In this document: positions 1 to 8,378 of the stretch, piece by piece
Numbering within the stretch: position 1 is the stretch's first letter
Layout of the letters: each line of letters begins with the position of its first letter
Assembly (NCBI RefSeq): GCF_000374485.1
Contig: NZ_KB894491.1
Location: forward strand, 649,537-713,536
Source of the DNA: Algicola sagamiensis DSM 14643
GTDB lineage: Bacteria > Pseudomonadota > Gammaproteobacteria > Enterobacterales > Alteromonadaceae
Direction: 5' to 3'
DNA: 64,000 bases
Translations under genes and position numbers: made by a program
Notes under the pieces: model-generated
Seen by the model: only the letters and a program-made list of their open reading frames with translations
What the model was told of the DNA's origin: nothing
Databases searched by the model: none

Positions 1-76
1 TGGTGGGTCATGATGGACTCGAACCATCGACCAATGGATTAAAAGTCCACTGCTCTACCAACTGAGCTAATGACCC
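1..76 (-). tRNA. tRNA-Lys (UUU)
   Basis: The reverse complement folds as a standard cloverleaf. It has a 7-bp acceptor stem starting GGGTCAT, a D-loop with AGTTGGTAGAGC, anticodon loop CTTTTAA with anticodon TTT, a T-arm with GTTCGAGTC, and an encoded CCA end. It lies just after cpoB on the same strand. A Lys tRNA after the tol-pal-cpoB operon is also found in enterobacteria. Confidence 0.97.
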
Positions 77-89
77 GCTGCGGGCGCTT

Positions 90-117
90 ATATTACTTAT
101 CTATGGCGCGAATGCAA
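90..117 (-). promoter_or_regulatory. Promoter of tRNA-Lys
   Basis: Read on the minus strand, a TTGCAT -35 box (112-117) and a TAATAT -10 box (90-95) are separated by 16 bp. A GC-rich discriminator (GCGCCCGC) precedes the tRNA 5' end. That discriminator is typical of stringently controlled stable-RNA promoters. The assignment is by consensus match only. Confidence 0.6.
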
Positions 118-233
118 TAGAAAAATCATATATTTTTACATTTTGCGCATTAAATGCCTAAAAAGGCAGCGAAAGGCACAAAACACCATCACAAAAGGGG
201 TCAGGACTCAAGATCCTAGCCCTAAGCATGTCC

Positions 234-1013
234 CTATAGCCCATCCAACCTGGAGCGTGCCAGCTTTGCAGACGTCGAGGATGGATATTCTTTGATTACC
301 TTATCAAAGACACGTTTTGCTTCTGCTTTTTGGTTCAATTTCAAAAAGACGGTCCCAAGCTTAAACATCGCATCACTCCGCTTCGGTGAATCCGGAAAAA
401 ATTTCACGACTTGCGAAAAATGCTCTTTTGCTTTTGTGTATTTTCCATCATTGAAGAGTAACTGACCGATCCAATAGTGCGCATTTGGGATATAAACAGA
501 ATCCGGGAAGTTTTGAATAAAACGCTCAAACTCCGGAATTGCCCGATCATATTGTTTTTCTTTCAGGATCAGGTTGACTGCATGCTCATATGCATCATTC
601 TCACTCACGTTCGCTGTGTAAACCGCCTGAGAGTCACTCGTGATTGTCGGTGTCGTTACAGGCGCAGCAGGTGTCGCTGGTGCGGATTGTCGCTGAGAAG
701 CCACACGATCAAGCTCTTGATAAAGCTCTCGCTGGCGTTGCAGAAGCTGTTCGATTCGATGGTTATGAAGTTCGTTTAATCCCCTGAGTTCATTCAGTTC
801 ATCCTGAAGTTCTTCCACTTGTCTTTGCATATCAATCTGCGCACGATTTCTTGCTTTGAGCATCACTTCCAAGGTTTGAAGACGCTTTTCAAGACTAGTG
901 GCGGGGGTTGGATTATTTGAGGATGTAACCTCTTTAACGGGGGCAGGTGTCGCAGCATAAGCTGCGACGCTTCCCCCTATCAAGGATGCGAATAGGAGCG
1001 TGTTTAACTTCAT
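234..1013 (-). CDS. cpoB: CpoB (YbgF), Tol-Pal associated periplasmic coordinator
   Basis: Periplasmic protein of 259 residues that links the Tol-Pal machine to septal peptidoglycan synthesis (known from E. coli CpoB). The sequence shows a signal peptide ending near residue 20 (VAAYA), a Gln/Arg/Leu-rich coiled coil at about 40-108 that should mediate trimerisation, a Pro/Thr-rich linker, and a C-terminal TPR region from about 137 with repeated A-x-Y-WIGQLLF-type helices. It is the last protein gene of the tol-pal operon, 17 bp after pal, and is followed by tRNA-Lys. Length and domain order match the family. Confidence 0.96.
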   Translation of the reverse strand: MKLNTLLFASLIGGSVAAYAATPAPVKEVTSSNNPTPATSLEKRLQTLEVMLKARNRAQIDMQRQVEELQDELNELRGLNELHNHRIEQLLQRQRELYQELDRVASQRQSAPATPAAPVTTPTITSDSQAVYTANVSENDAYEHAVNLILKEKQYDRAIPEFERFIQNFPDSVYIPNAHYWIGQLLFNDGKYTKAKEHFSQVVKFFPDSPKRSDAMFKLGTVFLKLNQKAEAKRVFDKVIKEYPSSTSAKLARSRLDGL

Positions 1014-1030
1014 TGTTAAAATTGGCGACC

Positions 1031-1588
1031 TTAGTAGACAAGAACTGCACGGCGGTTCTTGCTAAACGCATCTTCTGTGTGGCCTTTGACCATTGGTTTT
1101 TCTTCACCGTAGCTCACAACAGAGATTTGACCGTCAAGCACACCGAGTGTTTTTAAGTACTTAGAAACTGCTTTCGCACGACGCTCACCCAATGCGATGT
1201 TGTACTCAGGTGTACCACGCTCATCCGCGTGTCCTTCAACAAGTACTTTAACCGATGGGTTTTTCACGAGGAAAGCTGCATGTGCATTTAAGATTTCTGC
1301 AAACTCGCTACGTACACTTGATTTGTCAAAATCGAAGTAGACGATGTGCTGACGACGTAATGCATCAAGTTCATTTGCGGTTTCTGATCCCTTCAACGCT
1401 GTATCGTCAGAAGTTACCGTACCCACTTCAACACCGCTGTCCTGGCTTGTATCAACAACCTGCTCTGTTTTCGTCGTGGTTTCTGAGTCTGTTTTCACGT
1501 CAGAAGTATCACGTGTAGAACTACAAGCAGCAAGCGTTAGCACAGGTAGGGCAATGACTAGCCCTTTAAGAACTTTATTTAATTGCAT
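1031..1588 (-). CDS. pal: Pal, peptidoglycan-associated outer-membrane lipoprotein
   Basis: Outer-membrane lipoprotein of 185 residues that binds peptidoglycan and TolB. The signal peptide ends in the lipobox LTLAAC, with Cys22 as lipidation site. A Ser/Thr/Asp-rich linker follows, and the OmpA-like domain starts at about residue 80. The peptidoglycan-binding signature is visible as [14 protein letters not shown] followed by LGERRA. It sits between tolB (42 bp upstream) and cpoB in the usual order. Confidence 0.98.
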   Translation of the reverse strand: MQLNKVLKGLVIALPVLTLAACSSTRDTSDVKTDSETTTKTEQVVDTSQDSGVEVGTVTSDDTALKGSETANELDALRRQHIVYFDFDKSSVRSEFAEILNAHAAFLVKNPSVKVLVEGHADERGTPEYNIALGERRAKAVSKYLKTLGVLDGQISVVSYGEEKPMVKGHTEDAFSKNRRAVLVY

Positions 1589-1630
1589 CCTTAAAATTCC
1601 TTATGTTAATAAGTTTAAAACTAGTTAATT

Positions 1631-2980
1631 CTATAAATAGGGTGACCATGCTGGAGACTTCACTTGCCCCGTTGAAGCGGGTAATCGCGCTTTAAAGCGC
1701 CCATCCATAGAAACCAATGCCAACACCTTTTTCCCTTGATGGATTGTGCTATAAATGATCATTGAACCGTTTGGTGCAATGCTCGGCGACTCATCCAGCT
1801 GGGTACGTGTTAGCACTGAAAGAGATCCTGAGACAAGCTCTTGTCGTGCAATATGGTATTTCCCTCGGGTTCGATTCACCATGACGAGATTATCCCCATC
1901 CGGTGTAAATGAACCCCCTAAATTCATTTCGCCCTCAAAAGTTAAGCGACGCTTTTTCCCGGTAATTAAATTTACGCTATATAATTGCGGTTTACCACCC
2001 CGTTCAGAGCTAAATATTACCTTTTTCCCGTCTGGGGACCAGGACGGTTCCGTGTCGATGGAGCGATTCCTGGTAATGCGGCGCAGGCTTCTCGTCTTCA
2101 GGTTCATCACATAGATTTCTGAGTTCCCATCTTTCGACAAAGCCATTGCCATATACTGGCCGTTAGGAGACCATCTTGGCGCACCATTGACACCTTTAAA
2201 TGATGTTAAAATCTCCCGACGACCGCTGTATATATCTTGTGTCACAATTTGTGATTGTCTGTTCTCAAACGTCACGTAAGCGAGCTTTGAGCCATCTGGA
2301 GACCAGTCCGGACTCATCAGCGGCTCTTTCGAACGTAACAGTACTTTTTCATCCGCACCATCATAATCTGCCACAATCAACTGGTATGGATATTCTTGAT
2401 CATCACGCACAGAAACATAGGCGATCTTCGTTAAAAATGCACCTCTTTCGCCTGTTAGGCGCTCATACACGATGTCACTAATACGGTGTCCAAATTTACG
2501 AAACTGTGTCGCACTTATGACCAACTCTCTTGACTCAAGAATATGGTCTCGGCTTTTGGTCAATTTGCCATCTGCAAGGATTTGCGCACCACCACCCGTG
2601 ATCTGCCCACGAAGTACATCAACGAGTGAGAAATTCACAATAAAACGATTTGGACCATAATCTTTGATGCGACCAATTACAATCGCTTCAACGCCATCAG
2701 CAGCCCAAGCGCTGTAATCAATCCCATCAAGGGTATATGGGCGTTGGGGCATATTGACTTGTGCAATTGGATTAAACTTACCACTACGGCGAAGGTCACT
2801 ACTCACCACTTGGGAAACACGCGTTGATATTTTACGAACACCTTCGTAATGAAAAGGAACAATTGCAATTGGCCGTGCAGTGTCCACGCCTTCCGTGATC
2901 ACAATTTCCAAAGTTGCCTGCGACAGTGAACTCCACAACAATGTGATGAGAGTCAAACAGCAAGTGATGGTCTTTTTCAT
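1631..2980 (-). CDS. tolB: TolB, periplasmic beta-propeller of the Tol-Pal system
   Basis: Periplasmic protein of 449 residues, the usual TolB length. A signal peptide ends near residue 22 (LSQA). An alpha/beta N-terminal domain (about 23-165) is followed by a six-bladed propeller recognisable from repeated WSPDG motifs ([40 protein letters not shown]). It binds Pal and is released by TolA during proton-motive-force-driven cycling. It starts 6 bp after the tolA stop. Confidence 0.98.
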   Translation of the reverse strand: MKKTITCCLTLITLLWSSLSQATLEIVITEGVDTARPIAIVPFHYEGVRKISTRVSQVVSSDLRRSGKFNPIAQVNMPQRPYTLDGIDYSAWAADGVEAIVIGRIKDYGPNRFIVNFSLVDVLRGQITGGGAQILADGKLTKSRDHILESRELVISATQFRKFGHRISDIVYERLTGERGAFLTKIAYVSVRDDQEYPYQLIVADYDGADEKVLLRSKEPLMSPDWSPDGSKLAYVTFENRQSQIVTQDIYSGRREILTSFKGVNGAPRWSPNGQYMAMALSKDGNSEIYVMNLKTRSLRRITRNRSIDTEPSWSPDGKKVIFSSERGGKPQLYSVNLITGKKRRLTFEGEMNLGGSFTPDGDNLVMVNRTRGKYHIARQELVSGSLSVLTRTQLDESPSIAPNGSMIIYSTIHQGKKVLALVSMDGRFKARLPASTGQVKSPAWSPYL

Positions 2981-2986
2981 CAGTCT

Positions 2987-3970
2987 TTAAAACTCCGGTT
3001 GGACGACAAAAGTGACGTCTTTAATTTCTTCATAAACATCTCTATCTTTAGGAACTGGCATCGAGCCTGCTTTATATGCTGCACGTTCTGCCGCATCACA
3101 CACAATTTTATCTCCACCCATCGAGCGAACTCTTGTGACAAGACCGTTGAATGCAATACTTATATTCACTCGACAGGTTTTATTTCGCATCGTTGATTCA
3201 TCACTGATGAAATACTGCTCAAACTTTGCTTGAATGAGCGCTTTATACTTTTCAGCTTCCGTCAACACAACTTTTCTTCGCGCTGAGCGTCTCGCGGCCT
3301 GTTCTGCTGCAAGTTGCTCCTGAAGTAGTTTTTCTTGTTCCTGTCTCGCTTTGCGTTCTCGTGCTTCTTTCGCCTTGCGCTCCTTCTCTTCTTTCGCTTT
3401 TCGCTCACGCTCTGCTTTTGCTTTGCGTGCCTTTTCTTCTTCTAATTTTCGTTTTTTCGCAGCTTCCTCGGCTTTTTTCTTTGCCTTTTTCGCAGCTTCT
3501 TCAGCTTTTTTGCGTTCTTTTTCCTTCTTCAAGCGGGCTTGCTCGGCTTTCTTCGCTTTTTCCTTTTCTTGACGCTGTTTTTCTTTCGCTTTCTTCGCTG
3601 CAACTTCTGCTTTTTTCTTTTCTTCCTGTTTGCGCTTTTTGTCCTGCTCTAGCTTTTTGAGTTTTTCCTTTAACTTCTTCTCATCCGCTTTCGCTTTTTT
3701 GGCACGTTCTTCAAGCCGCTTAATCCGTTTCTCTTCTGCTGATTTCTCTCTCAATTGAGCCGATTTTAGTTGCTTAATTTGCTGCTCAAGCGCTGCCTGA
3801 TCAATGGTAACAGCTTCAATGACCGGTGCCGCTAGCGGCTTCTCTTCTTGTTCTGGAAGTGAAAAATCAATACTCACGATCAGAAAGATGAGAATGACGA
3901 CATGTACGCCAACCGATTGTCCTAATGGTGTCAGATAACTGCTCACAATATTCTGTCCAAATGCCTTCAT
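2987..3970 (-). CDS. tolA: TolA, inner-membrane spanning protein of the Tol-Pal system
   Basis: Inner-membrane protein of 327 residues bridging the TolQR motor to TolB/Pal. One transmembrane helix lies at about 17-36. A long Lys/Ala/Glu-rich helical domain (about 45-235, full of KAKEE and AKKAEE runs) is followed by a globular C-terminal domain with two cysteines (NKTCRVNI and KIVCDAA) likely to form the conserved disulfide. The ATG overlaps the tolR stop by 4 bp, indicating translational coupling. The low-complexity central domain produces long antisense ORFs that are not genes. Confidence 0.98.
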   Translation of the reverse strand: MKAFGQNIVSSYLTPLGQSVGVHVVILIFLIVSIDFSLPEQEEKPLAAPVIEAVTIDQAALEQQIKQLKSAQLREKSAEEKRIKRLEERAKKAKADEKKLKEKLKKLEQDKKRKQEEKKKAEVAAKKAKEKQRQEKEKAKKAEQARLKKEKERKKAEEAAKKAKKKAEEAAKKRKLEEEKARKAKAERERKAKEEKERKAKEARERKARQEQEKLLQEQLAAEQAARRSARRKVVLTEAEKYKALIQAKFEQYFISDESTMRNKTCRVNISIAFNGLVTRVRSMGGDKIVCDAAERAAYKAGSMPVPKDRDVYEEIKDVTFVVQPEF

Positions 3971-4395
3971 TTATCTTTCGAGTCTGTCATCAATCCAACA
4001 GTTGGTGCACCTGCCTTTTGTAAAGTCACCATCAATTGAATGACTTGGTCATAAGACACATTCCGATCGCCTTTTACAATAACAGGAGTTTTGGGGTTCA
4101 CCGTCAGCTGCGCTTTTACCATTACGGCTAGCTGTCCGGCTGTCAACACTTCATTCTTGTTATCACCAACATCCAAATAATAATTCCCATCTGCATCTAC
4201 CGAAGCAATGAGCGGTGTTTGACTGTCTTTATCCAATGCTTTTGCAGATGCTTGGGGAAGATCCACTTTCACACCTTGCGTGATGATTGGCGCTGTCACC
4301 ATAAAAATAATGAGCAAAACCAACATGACGTCAATGTAGGGGACAACATTGATTTCAGCGACAGGCTTGCGGCGTTTACGAACTATCGGGCCCAT
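3967..4395 (-). CDS. tolR: TolR, proton-motor subunit (ExbD family)
   Basis: Inner-membrane protein of 142 residues with a single transmembrane helix at about 18-37. The helix carries the conserved proton-path Asp in YIDVMLVLLIIFM. The periplasmic domain follows (VKVDLPQASA, PVIVKGDRNVSYDQV). Together with TolQ it forms the pmf-driven stator that energises TolA. It is separated by one base from tolQ and overlaps tolA by 4 bp. Confidence 0.98.
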   Translation of the reverse strand: MGPIVRKRRKPVAEINVVPYIDVMLVLLIIFMVTAPIITQGVKVDLPQASAKALDKDSQTPLIASVDADGNYYLDVGDNKNEVLTAGQLAVMVKAQLTVNPKTPVIVKGDRNVSYDQVIQLMVTLQKAGAPTVGLMTDSKDK

Positions 4396-4396
4396 T

Positions 4397-5086
4397 TTAA
4401 TCCCCTTTATAGGCCATCGCTTGACGGTGAATGATATTGGAAAACTCTTCTGTGAAATTCACATACATATTTTCCAGCTTCTCCACCTGATGAGAAAAAC
4501 GGTTAAATGCAATGACTGCTGGTATCGCAGCGAAAAGTCCCATCGCTGTAGCAATCAATGCTTCTGCAATCCCCGGAGCAACCATAGATAATGTTGCCTG
4601 CTGGACTGCGCCAAGTGCGATGAATGAATTCATGATCCCCCAAACTGTGCCAAATAAACCAATATATGGGCTAATTGAACCAATAGTGGCCAGCATGGAT
4701 AAATGGGTTTCTAAATCATCGACTTCACGGGATAAAGTGACTCGCATTGCTCGATGCGTTCCTTCCATCACCGTCGTTGTGTCCATTCGTTTTTGCTGCT
4801 TATGGCGAGAGAACTCTTTAAAGCCTGATTTAAACAGCGACTCCATGCCACCTTGGGATTGCGTTCTCGCATTCAACTCAGAATAAAGCTTACTTAAGTC
4901 ACCACCTGACCAGAATTTATCTTCAAACTTTCTTGCTGCTTCTTGTGCATCCGTCAATAAACGATACTTCTGAAAAATCAGCGTCCAAGAGAGAACTGAC
5001 ATTCCGAGTAACATCAACATGACAAGCTTGACGAGTAGACTAGCTTGCCAAAATAAATCGAAAAAGGAGAGCTCAGCTGCTGGCAC
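4397..5086 (-). CDS. tolQ: TolQ, proton-channel subunit (ExbB/MotA family)
   Basis: Inner-membrane protein of 229 residues. Transmembrane helices lie at about 16-36, 133-155 and 168-190, with the characteristic segment IGLFGTVWGIMNSF. It pentamerises around the TolR dimer. Its start lies 14 bp inside the 3' end of ybgC, so the two are translationally coupled. Confidence 0.98.
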   Translation of the reverse strand: MPAAELSFFDLFWQASLLVKLVMLMLLGMSVLSWTLIFQKYRLLTDAQEAARKFEDKFWSGGDLSKLYSELNARTQSQGGMESLFKSGFKEFSRHKQQKRMDTTTVMEGTHRAMRVTLSREVDDLETHLSMLATIGSISPYIGLFGTVWGIMNSFIALGAVQQATLSMVAPGIAEALIATAMGLFAAIPAVIAFNRFSHQVEKLENMYVNFTEEFSNIIHRQAMAYKGD

Positions 5087-5507
5087 GTTGAATAACCTCT
5101 TTTATTTCTCTAGGAATTGGCATTGGTTTTAATTCTTTTGTATGAATACAAGCAACTAAAACTTCTGCCTTACATAATTCTTTTTTATCTTGATCAATAA
5201 TCAACTGTTCAAAAAGCATACTCGCGCCTTTTAATTTCGTGAGCTGACAATAAACCGTTAATTGATCATCCAGCGTTGCGGCTGATATAAAATCAATCTG
5301 CATGGCACGAACGGCAAAGCCTGTCTGTGCCTCAAAAAGTCGACTTTGATCAAATCCCTGCGCTCGTAGCCATTCCGTTCGGGCACGTTCAAAATACTTG
5401 AGATAGTTTGCATGATAAACAATCCCGGCAATATCCGTATCCTCGTAATAGACCTTAACAGGTATGTGAAAGTTCTCTTGATGCACGTGATAAAAACTAA
5501 TATTCAT
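5073..5507 (-). CDS. ybgC: YbgC acyl-CoA thioesterase of the tol-pal operon
   Basis: Hot-dog fold thioesterase of 144 residues, first gene of the tol-pal operon. The family signature is seen at about 22-50: YEDTDIAGIVYHANYLKYFE, with the catalytic Asp and the YHANYL segment, followed by RARTEWLRAQG. YbgC enzymes hydrolyse short or medium acyl-CoA or acyl-ACP in the cytoplasm and are linked to phospholipid metabolism. The start codon is the first in-frame ATG. Confidence 0.96.
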   Translation of the reverse strand: MNISFYHVHQENFHIPVKVYYEDTDIAGIVYHANYLKYFERARTEWLRAQGFDQSRLFEAQTGFAVRAMQIDFISAATLDDQLTVYCQLTKLKGASMLFEQLIIDQDKKELCKAEVLVACIHTKELKPMPIPREIKEVIQRASS

Positions 5508-5526
5508 TCATTATGGCGGCATAGTT

Positions 5527-5592
5527 TAAAAAAGCCGGGCGTGGAACACAACTGATTCCATCGAAAAAATCCCGCGTCCCGCCCTTTTTTGT
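5527..5592 (-). terminator. Possible terminator after the VOC gene
   Basis: On the minus strand a GGGCGGGACGCGGG arm and a CCACGCCCGGC arm can pair imperfectly. The latter is followed by a T6 run just before ybgC. The position suits termination of the VOC-gene transcript. The stem is interrupted by a long loop, so confidence is modest. Confidence 0.4.
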
Positions 5593-5687
5593 TTAAAGTA
5601 CATTTACAAAATTAACAATTTTGGCTGACCAATACATTTCTGTGGCGGCATCGCAGGTCGGCAGACTTGATGAGACTTCCACCATTT

Positions 5688-6041
5688 CTAACGATCAGAC
5701 CAAACCGCTAATTCGTTACCACTTGGCTCAATAAAGTGAAACCGCCGCCCACCAGGAAAAGAGAATATTTCCTTTTTTAATGCTCCCCCTCCATCAAGTA
5801 CCTTTTGCAAAGTCGCTTCCAGATCATGGCTGTAAAGAACAATGAGTGCACTCCCTTTATCTGCTTGCGCACACAACGAAGCCTGATAAAACCCACCAGC
5901 TAATCCAGATTCATGAAAAGCCGTATATTCCGGCCCGTAATCTTCGAATTTCCAGCCAAATGTCGTTTGAAAAAAAACTTTCGTTGCGGATAGATCTTTT
6001 GCTGCAAATTCAACATAACTAATTGTTTCATGTGTTGTCAT
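5688..6041 (-). CDS. VOC-family (glyoxalase/bleomycin-resistance fold) protein
   Basis: Small cytosolic protein of 117 residues with the paired beta-alpha-beta-beta-beta layout of the VOC superfamily. The N-terminal module is ISYVEFAAKDLSATKVFF with FGWKFEDYGPEYTAF; the second module ends RRFHFIEPSGNELAVW. I chose the ATG at 6041 because AAGGAAG precedes it at good spacing; an in-frame ATG exists at 6059. The substrate cannot be inferred. It is transcribed towards the tol operon but appears separate from it. Confidence 0.85.
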   Translation of the reverse strand: MTTHETISYVEFAAKDLSATKVFFQTTFGWKFEDYGPEYTAFHESGLAGGFYQASLCAQADKGSALIVLYSHDLEATLQKVLDGGGALKKEIFSFPGGRRFHFIEPSGNELAVWSDR

Positions 6042-6151
6042 TTCAACTTCCTTCATCACACAGACTCATCAAGCATAATGCATCTTGAAATATGACGCGC
6101 AACAAACTTGAGCCTAAAATGGAAACTTTAATCCATCACAGGAAATAAATA

Positions 6152-6778
6152 ATGAAAGCGATTACATTGCGCACTTACATGCTGTTGAGCTTGCTTCTTC
6201 TGACTTTGGGTGCCTGTAGCCTGGGGCCTAAAGAGCAAACGGGTTTCGCTCAATCAACGCAAGGTTCCTTTCCCCTAACTCAAACTCAAGTCCAAGAAAT
6301 TCAAGCCATTCCACACGGCGAGCGCCCAGCCCCAAGCACTTATCTTCCGCAAAGCTATATCAGAATACACCTCAGCTACTTTCAAGCAGGTGCTTCATAT
6401 CTTGTTTCCAAGGCTGCACTTGATCGCTGGGGACGCAACCCTGTAGGGCGTCCAGATGGGCAGTTCGTTTCAACAAAATCAGACATAGACAATCTACTTA
6501 AAAAAACTCAGGGCGATCTTGCACTGATTGAAGAAGAACTCGGGATCCCCGCAGGAACCTGGCAAGGTAAACCATTTGTCAGAATCGATATTCCTCAACC
6601 TAGTCAGTTTCATCTGCGACTACCTTCGGGAAACGAATCGGGCGCAAATACATTGTGGATCCCAGGTGGACGGCTTCCAACAGGAAAGCTTGAGGCTGTC
6701 GTCAACCCAATCCCACAAGGCGCGTATGTAGAAACAGCCTTACCCATAGCAGTGAAATCGGTCAATCAACAGCAATGA
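6152..6778 (+). CDS. Predicted lipoprotein of unknown function
   Basis: Protein of 208 residues with a signal peptide ending in a lipobox (LTLGAC, Cys at about 22). The mature part has a hydrophilic segment with a long helix at about 110-130 (TKSDIDNLLKKTQGDLALIEEELG) and a C-terminal part with IPGGRLPTGKLEAVVNPIPQG. I do not recognise a family. The next gene overlaps its stop by 4 bp (ATGA), so the two are probably co-translated. An AGGA ribosome-binding site precedes the ATG. Confidence 0.75.
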   Translation: MKAITLRTYMLLSLLLLTLGACSLGPKEQTGFAQSTQGSFPLTQTQVQEIQAIPHGERPAPSTYLPQSYIRIHLSYFQAGASYLVSKAALDRWGRNPVGRPDGQFVSTKSDIDNLLKKTQGDLALIEEELGIPAGTWQGKPFVRIDIPQPSQFHLRLPSGNESGANTLWIPGGRLPTGKLEAVVNPIPQGAYVETALPIAVKSVNQQQ

Positions 6779-7014
6779 AAATCATTCAAGAAGTTCCTTG
6801 GTCACATGTATTATTCGAGCTTGAAGGACAATGGATCCTGACCTTCATGACTCGTCAAGGGCCTATTGAATATGAAGTCAGCATTCAAATGAGCCGGATG
6901 GAAATTCAGCAATACAGAAAGAATGAAGCTTTTTTGGAACACTTCTTACAAACATGTAGGGAATACCCTGAGCAATACCAGACGCGACAGATTATGCCTT
7001 CAATTTGGCCATGA
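6775..7014 (+). CDS. Small hypothetical protein coupled to the upstream lipoprotein
   Basis: Cytosolic protein of 79 residues without signal peptide or membrane segment. It is rich in aromatic residues and glutamine (VPWSHVLFELEGQWILTF, then EQYQTRQIMPSIWP). The ATG overlaps the lipoprotein stop by 4 bp, which is the main evidence that it is a gene. Family unknown. Confidence 0.65.
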   Translation: MKIIQEVPWSHVLFELEGQWILTFMTRQGPIEYEVSIQMSRMEIQQYRKNEAFLEHFLQTCREYPEQYQTRQIMPSIWP

Positions 7015-7092
7015 CTCCGAACATATTCACACTTCAAGCATTCACTCATACAAGTACTCAATCTTGCAAGCATTCAATGCAGCTAGCTGGTT

Positions 7093-7122
7093 TTGATAAG
7101 ATTTTAAATTTTCTGTTACAAT
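7093..7122 (+). promoter_or_regulatory. Candidate sigma-70 promoter upstream of the 7227 gene
   Basis: TTGATA (7093-7098) and TACAAT (7117-7122) are separated by 18 bp in an AT-rich intergenic region. They lie about 100 bp before the next start codon. The call is a consensus match only. Confidence 0.4.
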
Positions 7123-7226
7123 CTCGGTTTATGTATATGCAGTTTATACAATGATGCCATTTCGCGATTCACGTCATGATGGCTGATTGCTTTATATCAT
7201 TTTCAGTTTGATGTTTGAGGTATTCT

Positions 7227-7844
7227 ATGTTGGATCAAATAGAAAAAAAAATGGGTGGCCCTGCCCCTCGAAAATTTGGATTTCTTGATTGGTGGGCCTA
7301 TTATCGCCCTAAGAAACCTGACTGGGACTGGAAAAATGATCCCGAAATTAAACTGATGATAGACAGCTGGAAAAACATCTTCAAAAACGGCAAGCTTGGC
7401 TGGGCATGTACCGTTCAAGCAAATCGAAATATGTACGAAAAAGGCGGTACAAATTGTCCTAGCAATATCCTGATCTGGACGGATGAAGAAAAGCCCGCCG
7501 ACTTACACAAAATGGCTCACCTCGCGCACAATCTTTACGATATCAAAGGGGACTCTGAACTCATTGATGACCCAGAAATCAAAGCGTTTGCTTATTCACT
7601 AGAGAATGAGTACGGACGTCAAATGCGCCTTGATTTACCTCAGCGGATCACAGATGGTGACGCAATCACCATGACAACGATCTATTATCAACGCCGCTGC
7701 CTGCCAAACGGTATCTTAAGTTATCCGTTTTATCCCGTCGCATACCTGCCAGGGGAGCAAATTATCTGTGCAATGATCCCATGTGAGTTCTGGCCAGATG
7801 AACTCATTGAGGCCTGGTGTCAAACAGAAGAAGACGAAGAATAA
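7227..7844 (+). CDS. Hypothetical cytosolic protein
   Basis: Protein of 205 residues with no signal peptide or membrane segment. It is acidic and rich in Trp/Tyr (FLDWWAYYRPKKPDWDWKND near the N-terminus; CEFWPDELIEAWCQTEEDEE at the C-terminus). The start is the ATG at 7227, because GAGG at 7217-7220 gives normal spacing; a TTG 12 bases upstream overlaps that site. I do not recognise the family. The gene is followed on the same strand by two membrane-protein genes with short gaps. Confidence 0.75.
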   Translation: MLDQIEKKMGGPAPRKFGFLDWWAYYRPKKPDWDWKNDPEIKLMIDSWKNIFKNGKLGWACTVQANRNMYEKGGTNCPSNILIWTDEEKPADLHKMAHLAHNLYDIKGDSELIDDPEIKAFAYSLENEYGRQMRLDLPQRITDGDAITMTTIYYQRRCLPNGILSYPFYPVAYLPGEQIICAMIPCEFWPDELIEAWCQTEEDEE

Positions 7845-7904
7845 AAAGTACGGTCATTCAAAAGCCAATATTGTGGTTTCAAATCCCCAAATAGAGAGAG
7901 CTTA

Positions 7905-8348
7905 ATGCGCATGATGGGATCATCAATTGCCATGACAGATTTTCGACCCATTCGATTGGTTTGGTTGATTGCGATGATCCCGATGACGATTTATGTACTT
8001 TCTTTTGATCTACAAAGCGCGTTCAAAGGAGAACTGACTCTGACGGATTGGTTTTTCTTTGTCATTTTTTACAGTGGGTTATTTGGGGTTTACTGCTTTT
8101 TGTTTGGTATTCGTGCATTGACCCCCATTATATGGCGCATATTTTGGTGCATCGACTTTTCATACAATGTCTTTAAAATTTATACCGCGTTACAAACACC
8201 ACAGCTTTATACTGCGCAAGACTTTGTGGAGGCCTTTCTCTACCTAACATTTGTCCATTGTTACTATTTTATTTTTTTCCTGTATGCTTTTGCATCGCCA
8301 ACAATTTGGGATCCACAGCTGAACAAATTCCATTCACAGAAGTCATAA
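7905..8348 (+). CDS. Four-helix membrane protein of unknown function (paralogue of the 53.0 kb gene)
   Basis: Integral membrane protein of 147 residues with four predicted helices at about 15-32, 48-70, 76-93 and 110-130. It shares a clear pattern with the protein at 53002-53430: VYCFLFGIRAL...WRIFWCIDF here against VYFYTFGIRCL...WRIIFIFDF there, and YAFASPTIW against YAFSSPQIW near the end. The two are therefore paralogues. Family name and function are unknown to me. It lies 60 bp after the previous gene and 30 bp before the next. Confidence 0.75.
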   Translation: MRMMGSSIAMTDFRPIRLVWLIAMIPMTIYVLSFDLQSAFKGELTLTDWFFFVIFYSGLFGVYCFLFGIRALTPIIWRIFWCIDFSYNVFKIYTALQTPQLYTAQDFVEAFLYLTFVHCYYFIFFLYAFASPTIWDPQLNKFHSQKS

Positions 8349-8378
8349 CAGTTTCAGAGTCAATCTTGGAGTTATTTT

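Noticed and set aside
3351-3660. Two long plus-strand ORFs opposite tolA
   Set aside because: They are antisense images of the Lys/Ala/Glu-rich helical domain (Phe/Ser/Leu-rich) and overlap each other. tolA itself is unmistakable.
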